Origin: Evernia prunastri
Taxonomy: Eukaryota; Ascomycota; Lecanoromycetes; Lecanorales; Parmeliaceae
Direction of reading: 5' to 3'
DNA length: 64,000 nt
Assembly (NCBI GenBank): GCA_003184365.1
Contig: NKYR01000001.1
Span: 558,001 to 622,000 of the forward strand
The notes under the pieces are model-generated. The model saw nothing but the letters and a program-made list of their open reading frames with translations. It was not told the origin of the DNA and made no database searches. The translations under genes were made by a program, and so were the position numbers. Positions 11,100-21,506 of this stretch are shown piece after piece. How positions within the stretch are numbered: position 1 is the first letter of the stretch; the number at the start of each line of letters is the position of its first letter.

Positions 11100-11819
11100 A
11101 CCTGCTGATGATCCACCTGCTTCAGATCCTCCAGAAGACCTCTTCGAAGACGTACCGGACGGTCTCTTTGACGACATAGACCTCTACGATGTACCACCTA
11201 CCCCTTCCCCCGACCCCTACGATGGCCCACCTCAGCCTCCAGAAAGACTGCAAGGATTCATCGCGCGACACCCCTACACGGCAGAGCCGGAGCGTCATTG
11301 TTTGGGCCCAATGGACAAGCCTTGCCCCAAATGTATGGCGCTGAGGTGGGAGGATGAGAGAGAAGGATGGTGCTGTGACAAGGGCAAAACCGAAGTCAGT
11401 GCGCCTGAAACAACGCATGAGGACGATATTTATATCGATGAATTGAGCGAGGACTACGTTCAGTCTGAAACGAGTGCAAATGGGCCTGTTCATCCGGACG
11501 AGGATGCAATCAACAAAATATTGCACTCTATCATGCCTGGAACCACCGCTCTTACTCCCGACTCCAAAGAATTCCGTCAGCATAGCGTTCAGTACAATAA
11601 CGCTGCCTCCATGGCCTCACAGCAGGTCACGATCAATCATTCCGTCGCGCCTTACACGTGCAGGGTTCAGTGCTCAGGCTACCCTCAGAGCGTCACGTCT
11701 TTGGAGTCACATCCAAATCCTTAGGCTGTCAGAAAACATGCGGCTCCGGAACCCGAATTTGACTGATCAAGGCCGGGTTGACATGGAAGAATTCGCCCAA
11801 AACCTGTTGGATGTAGGCA
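11100..11819 (+). repeat. 724-bp direct repeat, copy B
   Basis: Full unit apart from its first bases; lies exactly 724 bases before copy C. It carries the same junction between Rep N-terminal and helicase C-terminal sequence as copy C, then ends at an N in ...LLDVG. Confidence 0.85.
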
Positions 11820-11820
11820 N

Positions 11821-12543
11821 AGCACCTGCTGATGATCCACCTGCTTCAGATCCTCCAGAAGACCTCTTCGAAGACGTACCGGACGGTCTCTTTGACGACA
11901 TAGACCTCTACGATGTACCACCTACCCCTTCCCCCGACCCCTACGATGGCCCACCTCAGCCTCCAGAAAGACTGCAAGGATTCATCGCGCGACACCCCTA
12001 CACGGCAGAGCCGGAGCGTCATTATTTGGGCCCAATGGACAAGCCTTGCCCCAAATGTATGGCGCTGAGGTGGGAGGATGAGACAGAAGGATGGTGCTGT
12101 GACAAGGGCAAAACCGAAGTCAGTGCGCCTGAAACAACGCATGAGGACGATATTTATATCGATGAATTGAGCGAGGACTACGTTCAGCCTGAAACGAGTG
12201 CAAATAGGCCTGTTCATCCGGACGAGGATGCAATCAACAAAATATTGCACTCTATCATGCCTGGAACCACCGCTCTTACTCCCGACTCCAAAGAATTCCG
12301 TCAGCATAGCGTTCAGTACAATAACGCTGCCTCCATGGCCTCACAGCAGGTCACGATCAATCATTCCGTCGCGCCTTACACGTGCAGGGTTCAGTGCTCA
12401 GGCTACCCTCAGAGCGTCACGTCTTTGGAGTCACATCCAAATCCTTAGGCTGTCAGAAAACATGCGGCTCCGGAACCCGAATTTGACTGATCAAGGCCGG
12501 GTTGACATGGAAGAATTCGCGCAAAACCTGTTGGATGTAGGCA
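11821..12543 (+). repeat. 724-bp direct repeat, copy C
   Basis: Differs from copy B at a handful of positions (for example attattt/attgttt, cagcctg/cagtctg, aataggcc/aatgggcc, cgcgcaaa/cgcccaaa). It continues without a gap into the helicase C-terminal half. Confidence 0.85.
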
Positions 12544-13343
12544 TTGGGACCGCTACAAGCACCGTCAAAGGACATGCTGTTGATTGGTCCACCGGCTGGC
12601 TAGCAGAAGATTCCGCCACCGCATTAGTTGATGCTATCTACAATGACATCGATTCACATCGCTCAGCTGATTTCTACACGTCTAGGGCGATCCTTTGCAC
12701 TCTCAACAAAAACGTCGCCCGATTTAATGCCCAAGTGCTTGATAAATTCCCTGGGGCGAAGACCGTCTGTCAGAGTCGCGATCAAGTGGTCAATGAAGAA
12801 GACAACTTCCCCCTTCCTACCGAAATAATGAATGCATTCGAACCCGCCGCCCTTCCACCGCATTATTTGGAGTTGAAACAGGACTGTGTGGTTATGCTGC
12901 TGAGGAATTTGGAACAGGTGATGGGTCTATGCAATGGTACACGCCTGCAAGTCAAGCACATTGGAACAAAAACACTTGATTGCCGCATCCTCGGGGGCGA
13001 ACATGACGGTAAACGCCACTATATACCGCGCATCCCATTGTCACCGCCGGATTCGAATAGCCTACATGCTCCCTTTCGGCGAATCCAGTACCCTGTTCGC
13101 CTCGCGTTCAGTATGACCATCAACAAGTCGCAAGGGCAGTCATTGCAGCACGTCGGCCTATGCCTCTACCCGGAGGTTTTCGCGCATGGTCAATTATATG
13201 TAGCCTTGAGTAGAGTCACCAGCAAGAATGGGCTAGCTATTGTGGCTACAAAGGATCTACCGAGGAAGCAGGTGAATCGGCCGGCGAGTTGTATTAAGAA
13301 TAAGGTGATCAAGCAAGTTCTTCTACCGGCAGCGAGTTCATAG
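12410..13343 (+). pseudogene. Pif1-like helicase C-terminal half
   Basis: Reads ATLRASRLWSHIQILRLSENMRL then 290 residues to a TAG at 13343. Visible helicase landmarks are the NMRL motif, the EQVMGLCNGTRL loop, the strongly conserved TINKSQGQSLQHVGL block (motif V-like) and YVALSRV (motif VI). The preceding Walker A and DEAH-like motifs are missing because of the internal deletion. Frame is intact over the whole stretch, unlike the RIPed DNA immediately downstream. Confidence 0.75.
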
Positions 13344-13449
13344 TGGTGGAAGAAGGCGAATATTGCATGGGAGGCAAACATCGCATAGTAGGCACATAGG
13401 CAAATAGGCATAGTAGGCATTGCAGGCGATTGCCGCATAGATCGCAATC

Positions 13450-15560
13450 AGAGTCTGATTTCATAGGGCTGACTGCAGAATTGAATTCATGGGCCTATAC
13501 TTGTCTCTTAATATAAAGATTTAAAATTAAATCAAAACGAGTTAGACGAAAGAAGATATTTCTTAATTTTCTTTTAATATTGTGTTCGCTTCGCGTCTAA
13601 TAATAAGCGATATATTATTTAAACTACTTCTATATTAATATTATTTATCGATATTTAAAAAAAACGATAAATCGTATTTCGACTCGTTTTTTATTAGTTT
13701 TTCGATAATTATTAATATGATAATATAATTTCTTTAATAGCTATTTTTTGAATATTAATAAGTTTTAATATTTCTTCGAATCTTCGTAATATTCTTTATT
13801 CGCTCGATAATATAATCGATTAATTTTAAGCGTAATATTATTAAGCGTTTGTTAATTATTTTGAAAGATTCGACGAGTTAATTAAAGCGATTTTTAAGAT
13901 TAAGAGAATTATTTCTTTTTATTTTCGTTATAATAATTAACTTTATAAAAATAATCTTAAACGCTACTTTAGTAAACGATAATACTCTTAAAAGATTTTA
14001 AAGTATTTTAATATCTTATTTAAAAGTTCGTAGAGATAATTATAAACTTTTCGAGATTATTTTTTAAAATAAAGATTAGATTTTAATATCTTTATAATTT
14101 TTAAATTAATCGTATCGATTGTTTTATATTAAGAGACTTTAGAGATAAAAAAAATCGTGAAGTTAAAAGAATAATTTTAAGATTTTTCGATTAATCTAAT
14201 AATTCGAAGTTAAAGTGATTAAATTTTAATATGAAAATTTAAAAAAGAATTAAGAGTTTTAATATAGCGAAAACGTCGATTTCTAATAGTTTAAAAATAT
14301 TAATAAAAGCGTTTAATATACTTTAAACTTCTTTATATATAAAACTTAAATAATAATTAATATATTTTTAAAACTTCTAAAATTAAAAAATATAATTCGA
14401 TATATCTTCTTGATATTGCGATATTATTATTAATTTTTACGTTATAATATATATACGTATAATAAGTGTAAAAAGTCTATATTAATAAAGTTCTATTATT
14501 TAAATATACTGCTTTATTAAGCTTCGTCGAGCTTCTTTCTAATCTTGCTATCTATCTATTTCGAACCCTATTAAACTTCGTCAAGTAAGCTTCTTCTTGA
14601 CCTTGTTTATAACAAACTTAATAGATTTTATATATAGCGATCTTTTAATAAGATTATATAACTTAATTTAAGTATTTTATATATCTATTTTCAATACTAT
14701 TCGTTATCTTTACTTTATAATACTTCTATTATATTATACTTAACTTTTAAGCGTAAGCTTTATTTGATAATATTTTAAGACGCTATATAAAATATTTAGA
14801 TAAGCTTTTTTATATTATTAATTAATAGAAGTTAATTTAAAAGTAGCTTTAAAAGTGTCTTTAACGCTATTATTAATTTTAACTATCGAAAAATATAGCT
14901 TTCAATATAAAGAATATGCTTTAAATTTTTAATATTATCAATTACGAAAATATAAGCTAAGCTATATTATATAATAGATTTATCATTTAGATATCTACTT
15001 AATATATTACAAATATCTATTTCTATAGTATAATTTAATAACTTTTATAAAAAAAATTAATATAATATAATATTCGCTATACTCGAGAAAAATCGTTTAA
15101 ATATCGCCTTTATATTATATCTCTTAACTATAACGATAATTTTTTTTTACTAATTATTCTTTTCTATAATAAACATTTACGATGATAATAATAATATAGT
15201 TCGTCTATTTATATAGTATATCTTAGAGATATTAGTAGTACTCGACATTTAACATCTACTATAGATTTAGATGCTATTCTCTAGAATGATGAGAACTATA
15301 TAATAAAGACTACACATCGCTTTTTATAAATCGTATCGTTATTTTTAATAATGTATTAATAATATTGCAATGACATTACAATAGCGCATTAACAGCGCAT
15401 TAATGACATTTTAATGACGTGTTAATGAAGTTTCAATGGAGTTGCAATAGCGCATTAATAGAATTGCAATAATATATTACTAGAATTACAGTAACACATT
15501 TATAATATTGTAATATTATCATAATACTAATTATTGAAAATTTAGCTAAACACTCTACTA
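13450..15560. repeat. RIP-mutated AT-rich transposon relic
   Basis: Extremely AT-rich DNA in which CA and TG dinucleotides are almost absent and TA is in large excess, while CG is still common (for example tcgcttcgcgtc at 13589). That is the signature of repeat-induced point mutation acting on CpA. No open frame survives and the original element cannot be recognised by eye. Confidence 0.85.
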
Positions 15561-15589
15561 TAGTCTGACTAGTCGAGAAATTTTCATTA

Positions 15590-16372
15590 CTAAGAATTTG
15601 AATTTGAATTTGCATGGGCGTGAGTATGGGTATAGATATGCTGAAATATCTTCGCATGGCTGCAATAGACATAGGCATGGACATGGGCATGGACATAGGT
15701 ATGCTGAGATATCTCCGCCTGGCTGCATAGCTGAAAGGCTGTAACGGGTATAAGCATGAGCATGAATATGGGTAAGAGTATAGATAAGACTGAGATATCT
15801 CTATTGCTGCAATGATTGCAATGACTCAATGGCTGAATGGCTGAATGACTGAATAATTGCAAAAAGTATGAGCGTGACTGAGATATCTCCGTGACTGCAA
15901 TAACTGCAATGGCTGCAATGGCTGCAATGGCTGCAATGACTGCAATGACTGCAATGACTGCAATGACTGAATGACTGAATGACTGAATGACTGAATGATT
16001 GCAAAAAGTATAAGCGTGACTGAGACATCTTCATGATTGCAATGACTCAAATGACTAATGGCTGAATGATTGCAAAAAGTATGGGTATGGATATAGACAT
16101 GGAGCATGGAGCATAAGCGTGACCGAGACATCTTTATTGCTGTAGTAACTATATGGCTGTCATGGCTGCAATGGCTGCAATGACTTAATAGCTAAATGAT
16201 CGAATAACTAAAATAGTTGCAAAAAGCATAGGCATGGAGCATGAGCGTGATCGAGATATCTTCATTGCTTTAGTGACTGTATGATTGAATAGCTGCATGA
16301 CGAAATAGTTACATAAAGCATAGGCATAGGCATAGGCATAGGCATAGGTATATGTATATCATATGGGTATGT
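15590..16372. repeat. nested minisatellite (9-, 8- and 6-bp units in a ~100-bp higher-order repeat)
   Basis: Runs of ctgcaatga / ctgaatga and aggcat units are organised in blocks, each containing a GAGAYATCTYC word and usually GCAAAAAGTATRAGCGTGAC. The GAG/A-AYATCT word recurs at about 15644, 15706, 15792, 15881, 16022, 16125 and 16251. The right end is a pure aggcat array (16320-16349). The tract is rich in CA/TG, unlike the RIPed DNA on both sides. Confidence 0.85.
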
Positions 16373-16374
16373 AA

Positions 16375-16859
16375 CTTATTGCGCCATTGACGGTCCATTG
16401 CAAGCGATAATCTATGGACCATTATCATATCATTAAGTATCGATTTTTTGGAAAGGTCTGACTAAGAAACATTGACTATAAATACCGAAATTACTCGATT
16501 TCTCTAAGGCAGATAAACACGATTTATAATAATTACCGATTTTTAAAGCTTATTTTTCGAAGTAGAGATTTCTAATATAAAATATATTCTATCGTATAAT
16601 AGAAGATAGTTATTATTCTAGATTATAAAAGCCTAAAAAACATTATTAAGCTACTATTCATAAATATTTAGATCGTATATATACAATAAATAGTGTATAG
16701 ATCGTAATATAACGATCTCTCTATTCTAGAACTCGCCCGTAACGTACTTATACAATATTCTAAAATTCGATGAATTCGAAAGAAGAAGAATTATTTCTAA
16801 AAACCTTTCTAAACCTACGTCGATTCTTTAAACAATTACACGAACTTTATTAAGATATA
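16375..16859. repeat. RIP-mutated AT-rich DNA, right block
   Basis: Same CpA/TpG-poor composition as the block left of the minisatellite, with no surviving frame. It leads into the LTR-like arm. Confidence 0.6.
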
Positions 16860-17012
16860 TTATTATCTACATTTATCAATATAACTTCGATTCGAAATAT
16901 TCTTAAATTTTCAAAATCTAGATTCTACGTTCTATAATTTCTTCTTTTACTTATCTTTAAAGATTGATGTGAAACGTCAAATTATAAAGTTTTCGGATTT
17001 TAGGGTGTTACA
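16860..17012 (+). repeat. LTR-like arm A (RIP-degraded)
   Basis: Ends in ggattttagggtgttaca, a TG...CA-type terminus. Aligns base for base, apart from transitions and small indels, to the reverse complement of 17181-17330 (shared words include tctacgttctataat and aaattat.aagttttcg). AT-rich and RIP-like. Confidence 0.7.
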
Positions 17013-17180
17013 TTAGTAGGTGTGTTGCATTAGTAGGTGACAACGAGCATTTGAGCCCGATACTCGTGTTGGGAGGTATATTCGTGTTACTGTGGTCTGG
17101 AGGTATTTGGTTTGTGTTAGGTTCGAATCCTAATGGCGCTGGTTCTAGTGGTGAAGTGGGCTTCTTATTTTCTCTACTAA
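17013..17180. other. unRIPed spacer with a tRNA-like T-arm (Pol III B box)
   Basis: Between the inverted arms lies normal-composition DNA containing ggttcgaatcc at 17120-17130, a perfect match to the B-box consensus. The flanking bases form a 5-bp stem (ttagg/cctaa) around the 7-base loop ttcgaat, as in a tRNA T-arm. I could not fold a full tRNA: the following tggcgct has no matching 5' acceptor strand. A tRNA-derived SINE or tRNA relic is possible. Confidence 0.4.
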
Positions 17181-17330
17181 TGCAATACCCTAAAATTCGA
17201 AAACTTCATAATTTGTCGTTCCACAACAGTATCTAGAAATAAATACAACGAGAGATTATAGAACGTAGAATTAAGATTTTAAAGCTTCCAGAATATTTCA
17301 AATCGGAGTCATACTAATATTCGTGTACAA
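17181..17330 (-). repeat. LTR-like arm B (inverted)
   Basis: Starts tgcaataccctaaaattcg on the + strand, that is, an LTR end GGGTATTGCA read on the minus strand. Inverted copy of arm A with clearly fewer RIP-type changes. Confidence 0.7.
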
Positions 17331-17420
17331 TAACGTCTGTTCAAATACTTTGAGGTCAAGGCTTCGGGCCAGTGTGAATCTAGGGAGGCTTTTAGGGGCG
17401 CCACACCCCCCCCGGACTTA

Positions 17421-17440
17421 TCGGATTTTAGGGCATTGCA
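17421..17440 (+). repeat. third LTR-like terminus
   Basis: ggattttagggcattgca followed by ttagtagagaa repeats the end of arms A and B including the flanking bases. Only the terminus and adjacent flank are similar; sequence further left is GC-rich and different. Confidence 0.5.
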
Positions 17441-18334
17441 TTAGTAGAGAAATGATAGGATGGGATTCGTGTGGGTAGAAGAGGATGTTATTCTATGGAG
17501 GAGGAAGCCTCCTGCAGGAGGATATATCCCCCGCTATGACTAAGCAGCTGCTAGAGACTTCAGGCTGCACCTGCCAACTAGTAGGTGTGTTGCATTAGTA
17601 GGTGATTGCGAGTAACTCCGTGAGATGATCTACGAAACTATACGGACAATATACTTTACAACGGTATTTAGATCTAAGACGGTCAGGTGCTTCAGGTTAT
17701 AATGTCCGGACTTTGGATTTTCTCAAGCGAACGAAACGTATCTTAGGACCACGTTTCGTTCGTTCGGCCCAGAACTAGTTGAAGTGCGACTCTCATACGA
17801 TACACAGGGAAAGCAAGGAAGCTTTCGAAGGTGAGAGACAACTTTAGTGACTCATTAAGGACAGTCGCGTCTGGAACAAAGACTCTGAACTCAGAGAAAA
17901 GATTAGATAGTAGTGCTTTAGTGCGAAGTGTGTTGAGATAAAGATTGCTGGAGTTGTAAACCAGACGTATTGAGGCATTACGAATGTTGCTGAAAGGACT
18001 CAAGTATGGCAATGATAGGTTCGGTCAGCAGCAGCGTTTCCGCAGAAGCTGCTATCGACCGTTCAATCATCTGCTATCGCTAAGATGGGAGCTTGCACAC
18101 GGTACGTACATAGCTTGATATGCTTCCCGCTCAATGGCGGCTTTGGTAACACACCGCTATCAAAGCAAATAAGAAATATGCTAGGAAACGAAGAATAACG
18201 CGGGATCCTATCGTGACTGTTACCTTGGGATGTTGGGACTAAGTACCGCACGTTTCCTGGTATTGCTCTCACGTGCACGGAGAATCATGTTCACAGATAC
18301 TCGGGGACAGAAACAGTATGATGGATTTGCTGAG
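17441..18334. other. transposon-flank DNA without a supported gene
   Basis: Contains a direct repeat of tagtaggtgtgttgcattag (17580-17599, also at 17014-17033). Minus-strand frames of 71 and 89 codons at 18063-18278 and 17743-18012 lack recognisable motifs and I do not call them genes. Confidence 0.4.
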
Positions 18335-21300
18335 CTATATATTCTGGTTGTGTAATAAGCGCGGACTTTTAGCCGGCGGAGGGTCTTTGGAATCATTTGG
18401 ACTTCGTTGGCGTTTGCCTTTGCCAGAACGAGTCGGCACGCCCGACTTTCCCTCTTCTTTCTTCGCTACGTGCGCAGTGGGAGGGATGAAGGAAGAGACC
18501 ATTGTTTCAGAACCTGAGGGGTCGACACCGTGTTCACGACTTGTTAATAGAACGTCTAGACTCGGCTGCCAGATCACCGAATCCTTCTTCTCATCTCCAG
18601 ACTTTTGATCTCCAGACCTTTGGGGGCCGCTATGGTTATACACAAGTTCTGCACTGCTCCAATCGCAGGTAGGTCCAGTGCTCCGATCCAGAGGTAGCTT
18701 GAGTAGACTGTTGAAAAGCTTAGCTACGGTGTCTGCATTTATCCCCGCTTGGCGGCGCAATTGCCGTCTTGCATGGATCTTGCGGACCAGAGGTCGAAGC
18801 TTCTGAGCCTGTAGTGTGGATCTCATGAACGCTACAAGCTGCTCGTTTGGTGAGTACAGATCCTCAAATCTTATCTGGTCGACGTGTGGGAGGCATTGAA
18901 GATGATAAGCAAGCTCGTTCATGACCATAAGGTCAGGATCAGCGTTCAGCCTCAGCGTTAGCTTCAGGTACTTGTCTTCCTCGCGACTCTTGGGTGTATT
19001 AAGAGCTACTTGAGGACGTAGCCAGATGTTTCCAAGATTAAGCTGAGACTGGTCGAAATGCAGCGGTTTGTAAGGTTTGTCCAGGGGAACGGTGTGATAC
19101 AGCTCGTTGTAGAGGCGAGAGGTTGGAAACCCCTTCGGGTTGTCCTTGAGAAGACGCGTCATGGCGTCATTGACACTTCTAGTGAAGGACTGTGGCGAAT
19201 TCGGACTCGGACTTCTCACATTGTGCGCAGCTGAAGTCAGAAGCTCGTTTTTTCTGTTCCTAATTTGACGTCGTCGAAATGCTTTAGCAGAGTAAGAAAA
19301 GTCCAAGATCACTAGCTGATGGCATCGAGAGAGTTTTGGGATAGTTTCGATGTAATCCCAAACGGTGTTGGGGTCGCCGTTTCTATAATTCTCGAATTTC
19401 CTGGTAAATAGGTCAGTAATGTGACAGCTAAATTTAGCAGCTACGGTTCCGCTATGATGAACTCACATCGCGAGTTTGAAGTGTCTACTCTCCTTGCCTT
19501 CGTACGCATGCCCACCGTAGTACAAAATTGCGAGATCTTCAGGGCTATCGTACTCATAGTAGAAGTCGGCCACTCTTTTGTGTAGCGCGGTCTCCCAGCG
19601 GTCTGAGGGTATCTCAAAGTACTCGGTCTTAAATTTGAAACCTTCTTCAAACAGCTGTCTTAGCTTATCTATCTAGTAGATAGGTGTGAGCAAAGACTTC
19701 TTAAGCACTTCATCAAGTGCACCTACTTCCGTTTCTCTGCACTGCAAGTCGTCGTCCTTCCACGTAAGGAACAGAGCCCCGACTTTTCTGTATTCACCCC
19801 CCGGATGCCGGTGAATGCCCTCCACTGTTGTTTTGAGGGATACGCGAGCTCCATCGCGGTCTTTTTTGCTGACAGTGTTTGGTCGGTCTTGATTTGGCAA
19901 CCAATTGTCTTTCTGCAGGATTCTGCATTAGTTCGAAGACTTGATAATACATGAGTCATTCTGAAAGTTCACCTTGTCAATAGCAGTCGTGGCGAGCAGT
20001 GGGTTTCTGGGGATCGTAGTTGTATAACCCGGAGCTTCGGCTTCTGCCTTGATCGACGCATGAGATGAGGCCAGCGAAGATGGTTTACCGCGGAACAAGT
20101 CCGAAGAATCTATGAAACCAATGAAAGCAATGGCGGGATATTTGGGGAGTAAGTCCCAAACCGCTACTGGAACGGACAACAATATCAACGTAGAGCCACT
20201 CTTATAGATTCCGTCAACTTCAGCGTATTTGACTAATGCCGGAACAGATTGTATCCATTCGATCCACTTATCTGCGTGTAGCCACTGATTCTCTTCGAGC
20301 GAGAGTGATAGAAGGACTTTGGGGTGATTGAACTCTTGGTCAGGCCACACTTGGTCGATGGAAGATTCACTAGATATCGAGGAGCTTTCGTGAGTGATAG
20401 ACTGAGCCTCAATAGAGGATAGAGAAGAGTTAGAAATAGACCCCTGAAATTGAAGGGGTGTAAGCGCGATGCTCCTCTGTTTTCCTTCGTTGGAAAGAAC
20501 GATATATATCGGCGTTTTCCTGTGTTCGTGCTCTCCAGTCACACCAAACCTCGGTTTCCAGTACTTAATTCTCGAAAGGACCTTGTTGTGTAGCATTGCG
20601 ACTGACAACGCGTGACCGCGGCTCCAGTATCGGAGTTCATCAATAAGACTTCTGGTAAAGGAATGTTCCCCGACACCAGGAGCCCAGGTCTCAAATCCAC
20701 AAGCAGCTATAACTTCTGTAACGCCGCTGCCGGTTTCGGAGATGGAGCTTGCCGCAGCACAACAGTCCAGAAGTATCAAAACATCAGATTCGGCATGCTC
20801 GAGCATATTTTGAAGGCCAGACCACTGCACGGTAGATGAATCAAGTCCGTCGGTGCTAGCTTATTTCAGTAAAAATTTCTGGCCGAGGATCGCTGGAAAA
20901 ATGTGGGATTTGAACGATCTTGAAAGTCGCTGGGAGGAAATTAAGACTTACCAAGACCATATGCACTGGCGATCATCGTTCATAGATCCGTCTGCGTAGC
21001 TTCGGTGTCAGAAATGCGATACGGATTTACTGGTCGCCAAAACAGTGTAGAGATAAGCAGCATGAGAGACACGACGCAGTACGATACTGGGACGATGTAT
21101 CTTGCAGTTCAAATCGAGCAAGGCAATTTTAAAAGGGGAACGTACGGCCCCCGTAATAGACAATCAACAAGCTGTCTTTGTCTTCGAATTCGTCTAGAAA
21201 CTTGGTGATTTGTTTTCTTAGAGCTTTATAGGAATGGTTGCTTGGTATTCTCCATTCTTTGACATCATAAAGGTAGACCTGCCGAAACACTTCTTGTAAC

Positions 21301-21506
21301 TCCAGGACTTCTATAATAACTCCGAGGTTATCGTCCTCCCAGCTGAGCAGCAGCACGTGAACCTCTTTGTATCGAGATAATCCTTTTGGGAATGCAGCGT
21401 TTGCCGCCTTCTCGAGATAGTCGCCAAATTGCGCAAGGTCTTTTATATGGAAATTCCCGCAAGAAACGTCGTGTGTCCGGGCCATCAAGATTTCTTTTGA
21501 AGGCAT
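18335..21506 (-). CDS. tandem caspase-like protein (active domain plus pseudo-caspase domain)
   Basis: Six exons join in phase: 21506-21146, 20991-20952, 20855-19973, 19912-19709, 19654-19467 and 19400-18335, giving 913 residues. Domain 1 (about 20-230): VHVLLLSWEDDNLG, a strand LLIVYYGG followed by the catalytic His121 created at the exon 1/2 junction (GGHG), and DVLILLDCC with Cys166, then SFTRSLIDELRYWS. This is the peptidase C14 (caspase/metacaspase) His/Cys dyad. Residues about 250-430 form a linker. Domain 2 (about 455-700): GALFLTWKDDD, LAILYYGGHAYEG with His545, then LVILDFSYSAKAF where Ser594 stands in place of the catalytic Cys, and SFTRSVNDAMTRLL. The C-terminal tail is basic and NLS-like (KGKRQRSPNDSK). 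The 60-nt intron 3 joins what could be mistaken for two genes. Fungal caspase-like proteins act in regulated cell death and heterokaryon incompatibility; substrate unknown. Confidence 0.8.

Larger units (their letters stand above)
10400..13343 (+). mobile_element. Helitron remnant (internally deleted Rep/helicase)
   Basis: The + strand encodes the N-terminal zinc-finger region of Helitron Rep/helicase proteins (CPKCMALRWEDETEGWCC, then GK; followed by SKEFRQHSVQYNNAASMAS, matching the F-x-x-x-x-x-x-YN-x-A block before Rep) and the C-terminal half of a Pif1-type helicase (ENMRL, LRNLEQVMGLCNGTRL, VRLAFSMTINKSQGQSLQHV, HGQLYVALSRV). The HUH nuclease and helicase Walker A/B motifs that should lie between are absent, so the element cannot transpose by itself. 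A 724-bp segment covering the N-terminal end and deletion junction is repeated across single N bases at 10407, 11099 and 11820. Termini (5' TC, 3' hairpin plus CTRR) were not located; the outer limits given are coding limits only. Confidence 0.75.

Noticed and set aside
15590..16372. CRISPR-like array
   Set aside because: Units are 6-9 bp, contiguous and degenerate with no unique spacers; the genome is a fungus.
17743..18012. 89-codon minus frame as a gene
   Set aside because: No motif, no acceptable splice partner and adjacent to repeat DNA.
19673..19959. Separate second caspase gene starting near 19959 or 19900
   Set aside because: A well-formed 60-nt intron joins it in phase to the upstream caspase exon, and no in-frame ATG starts domain 2.
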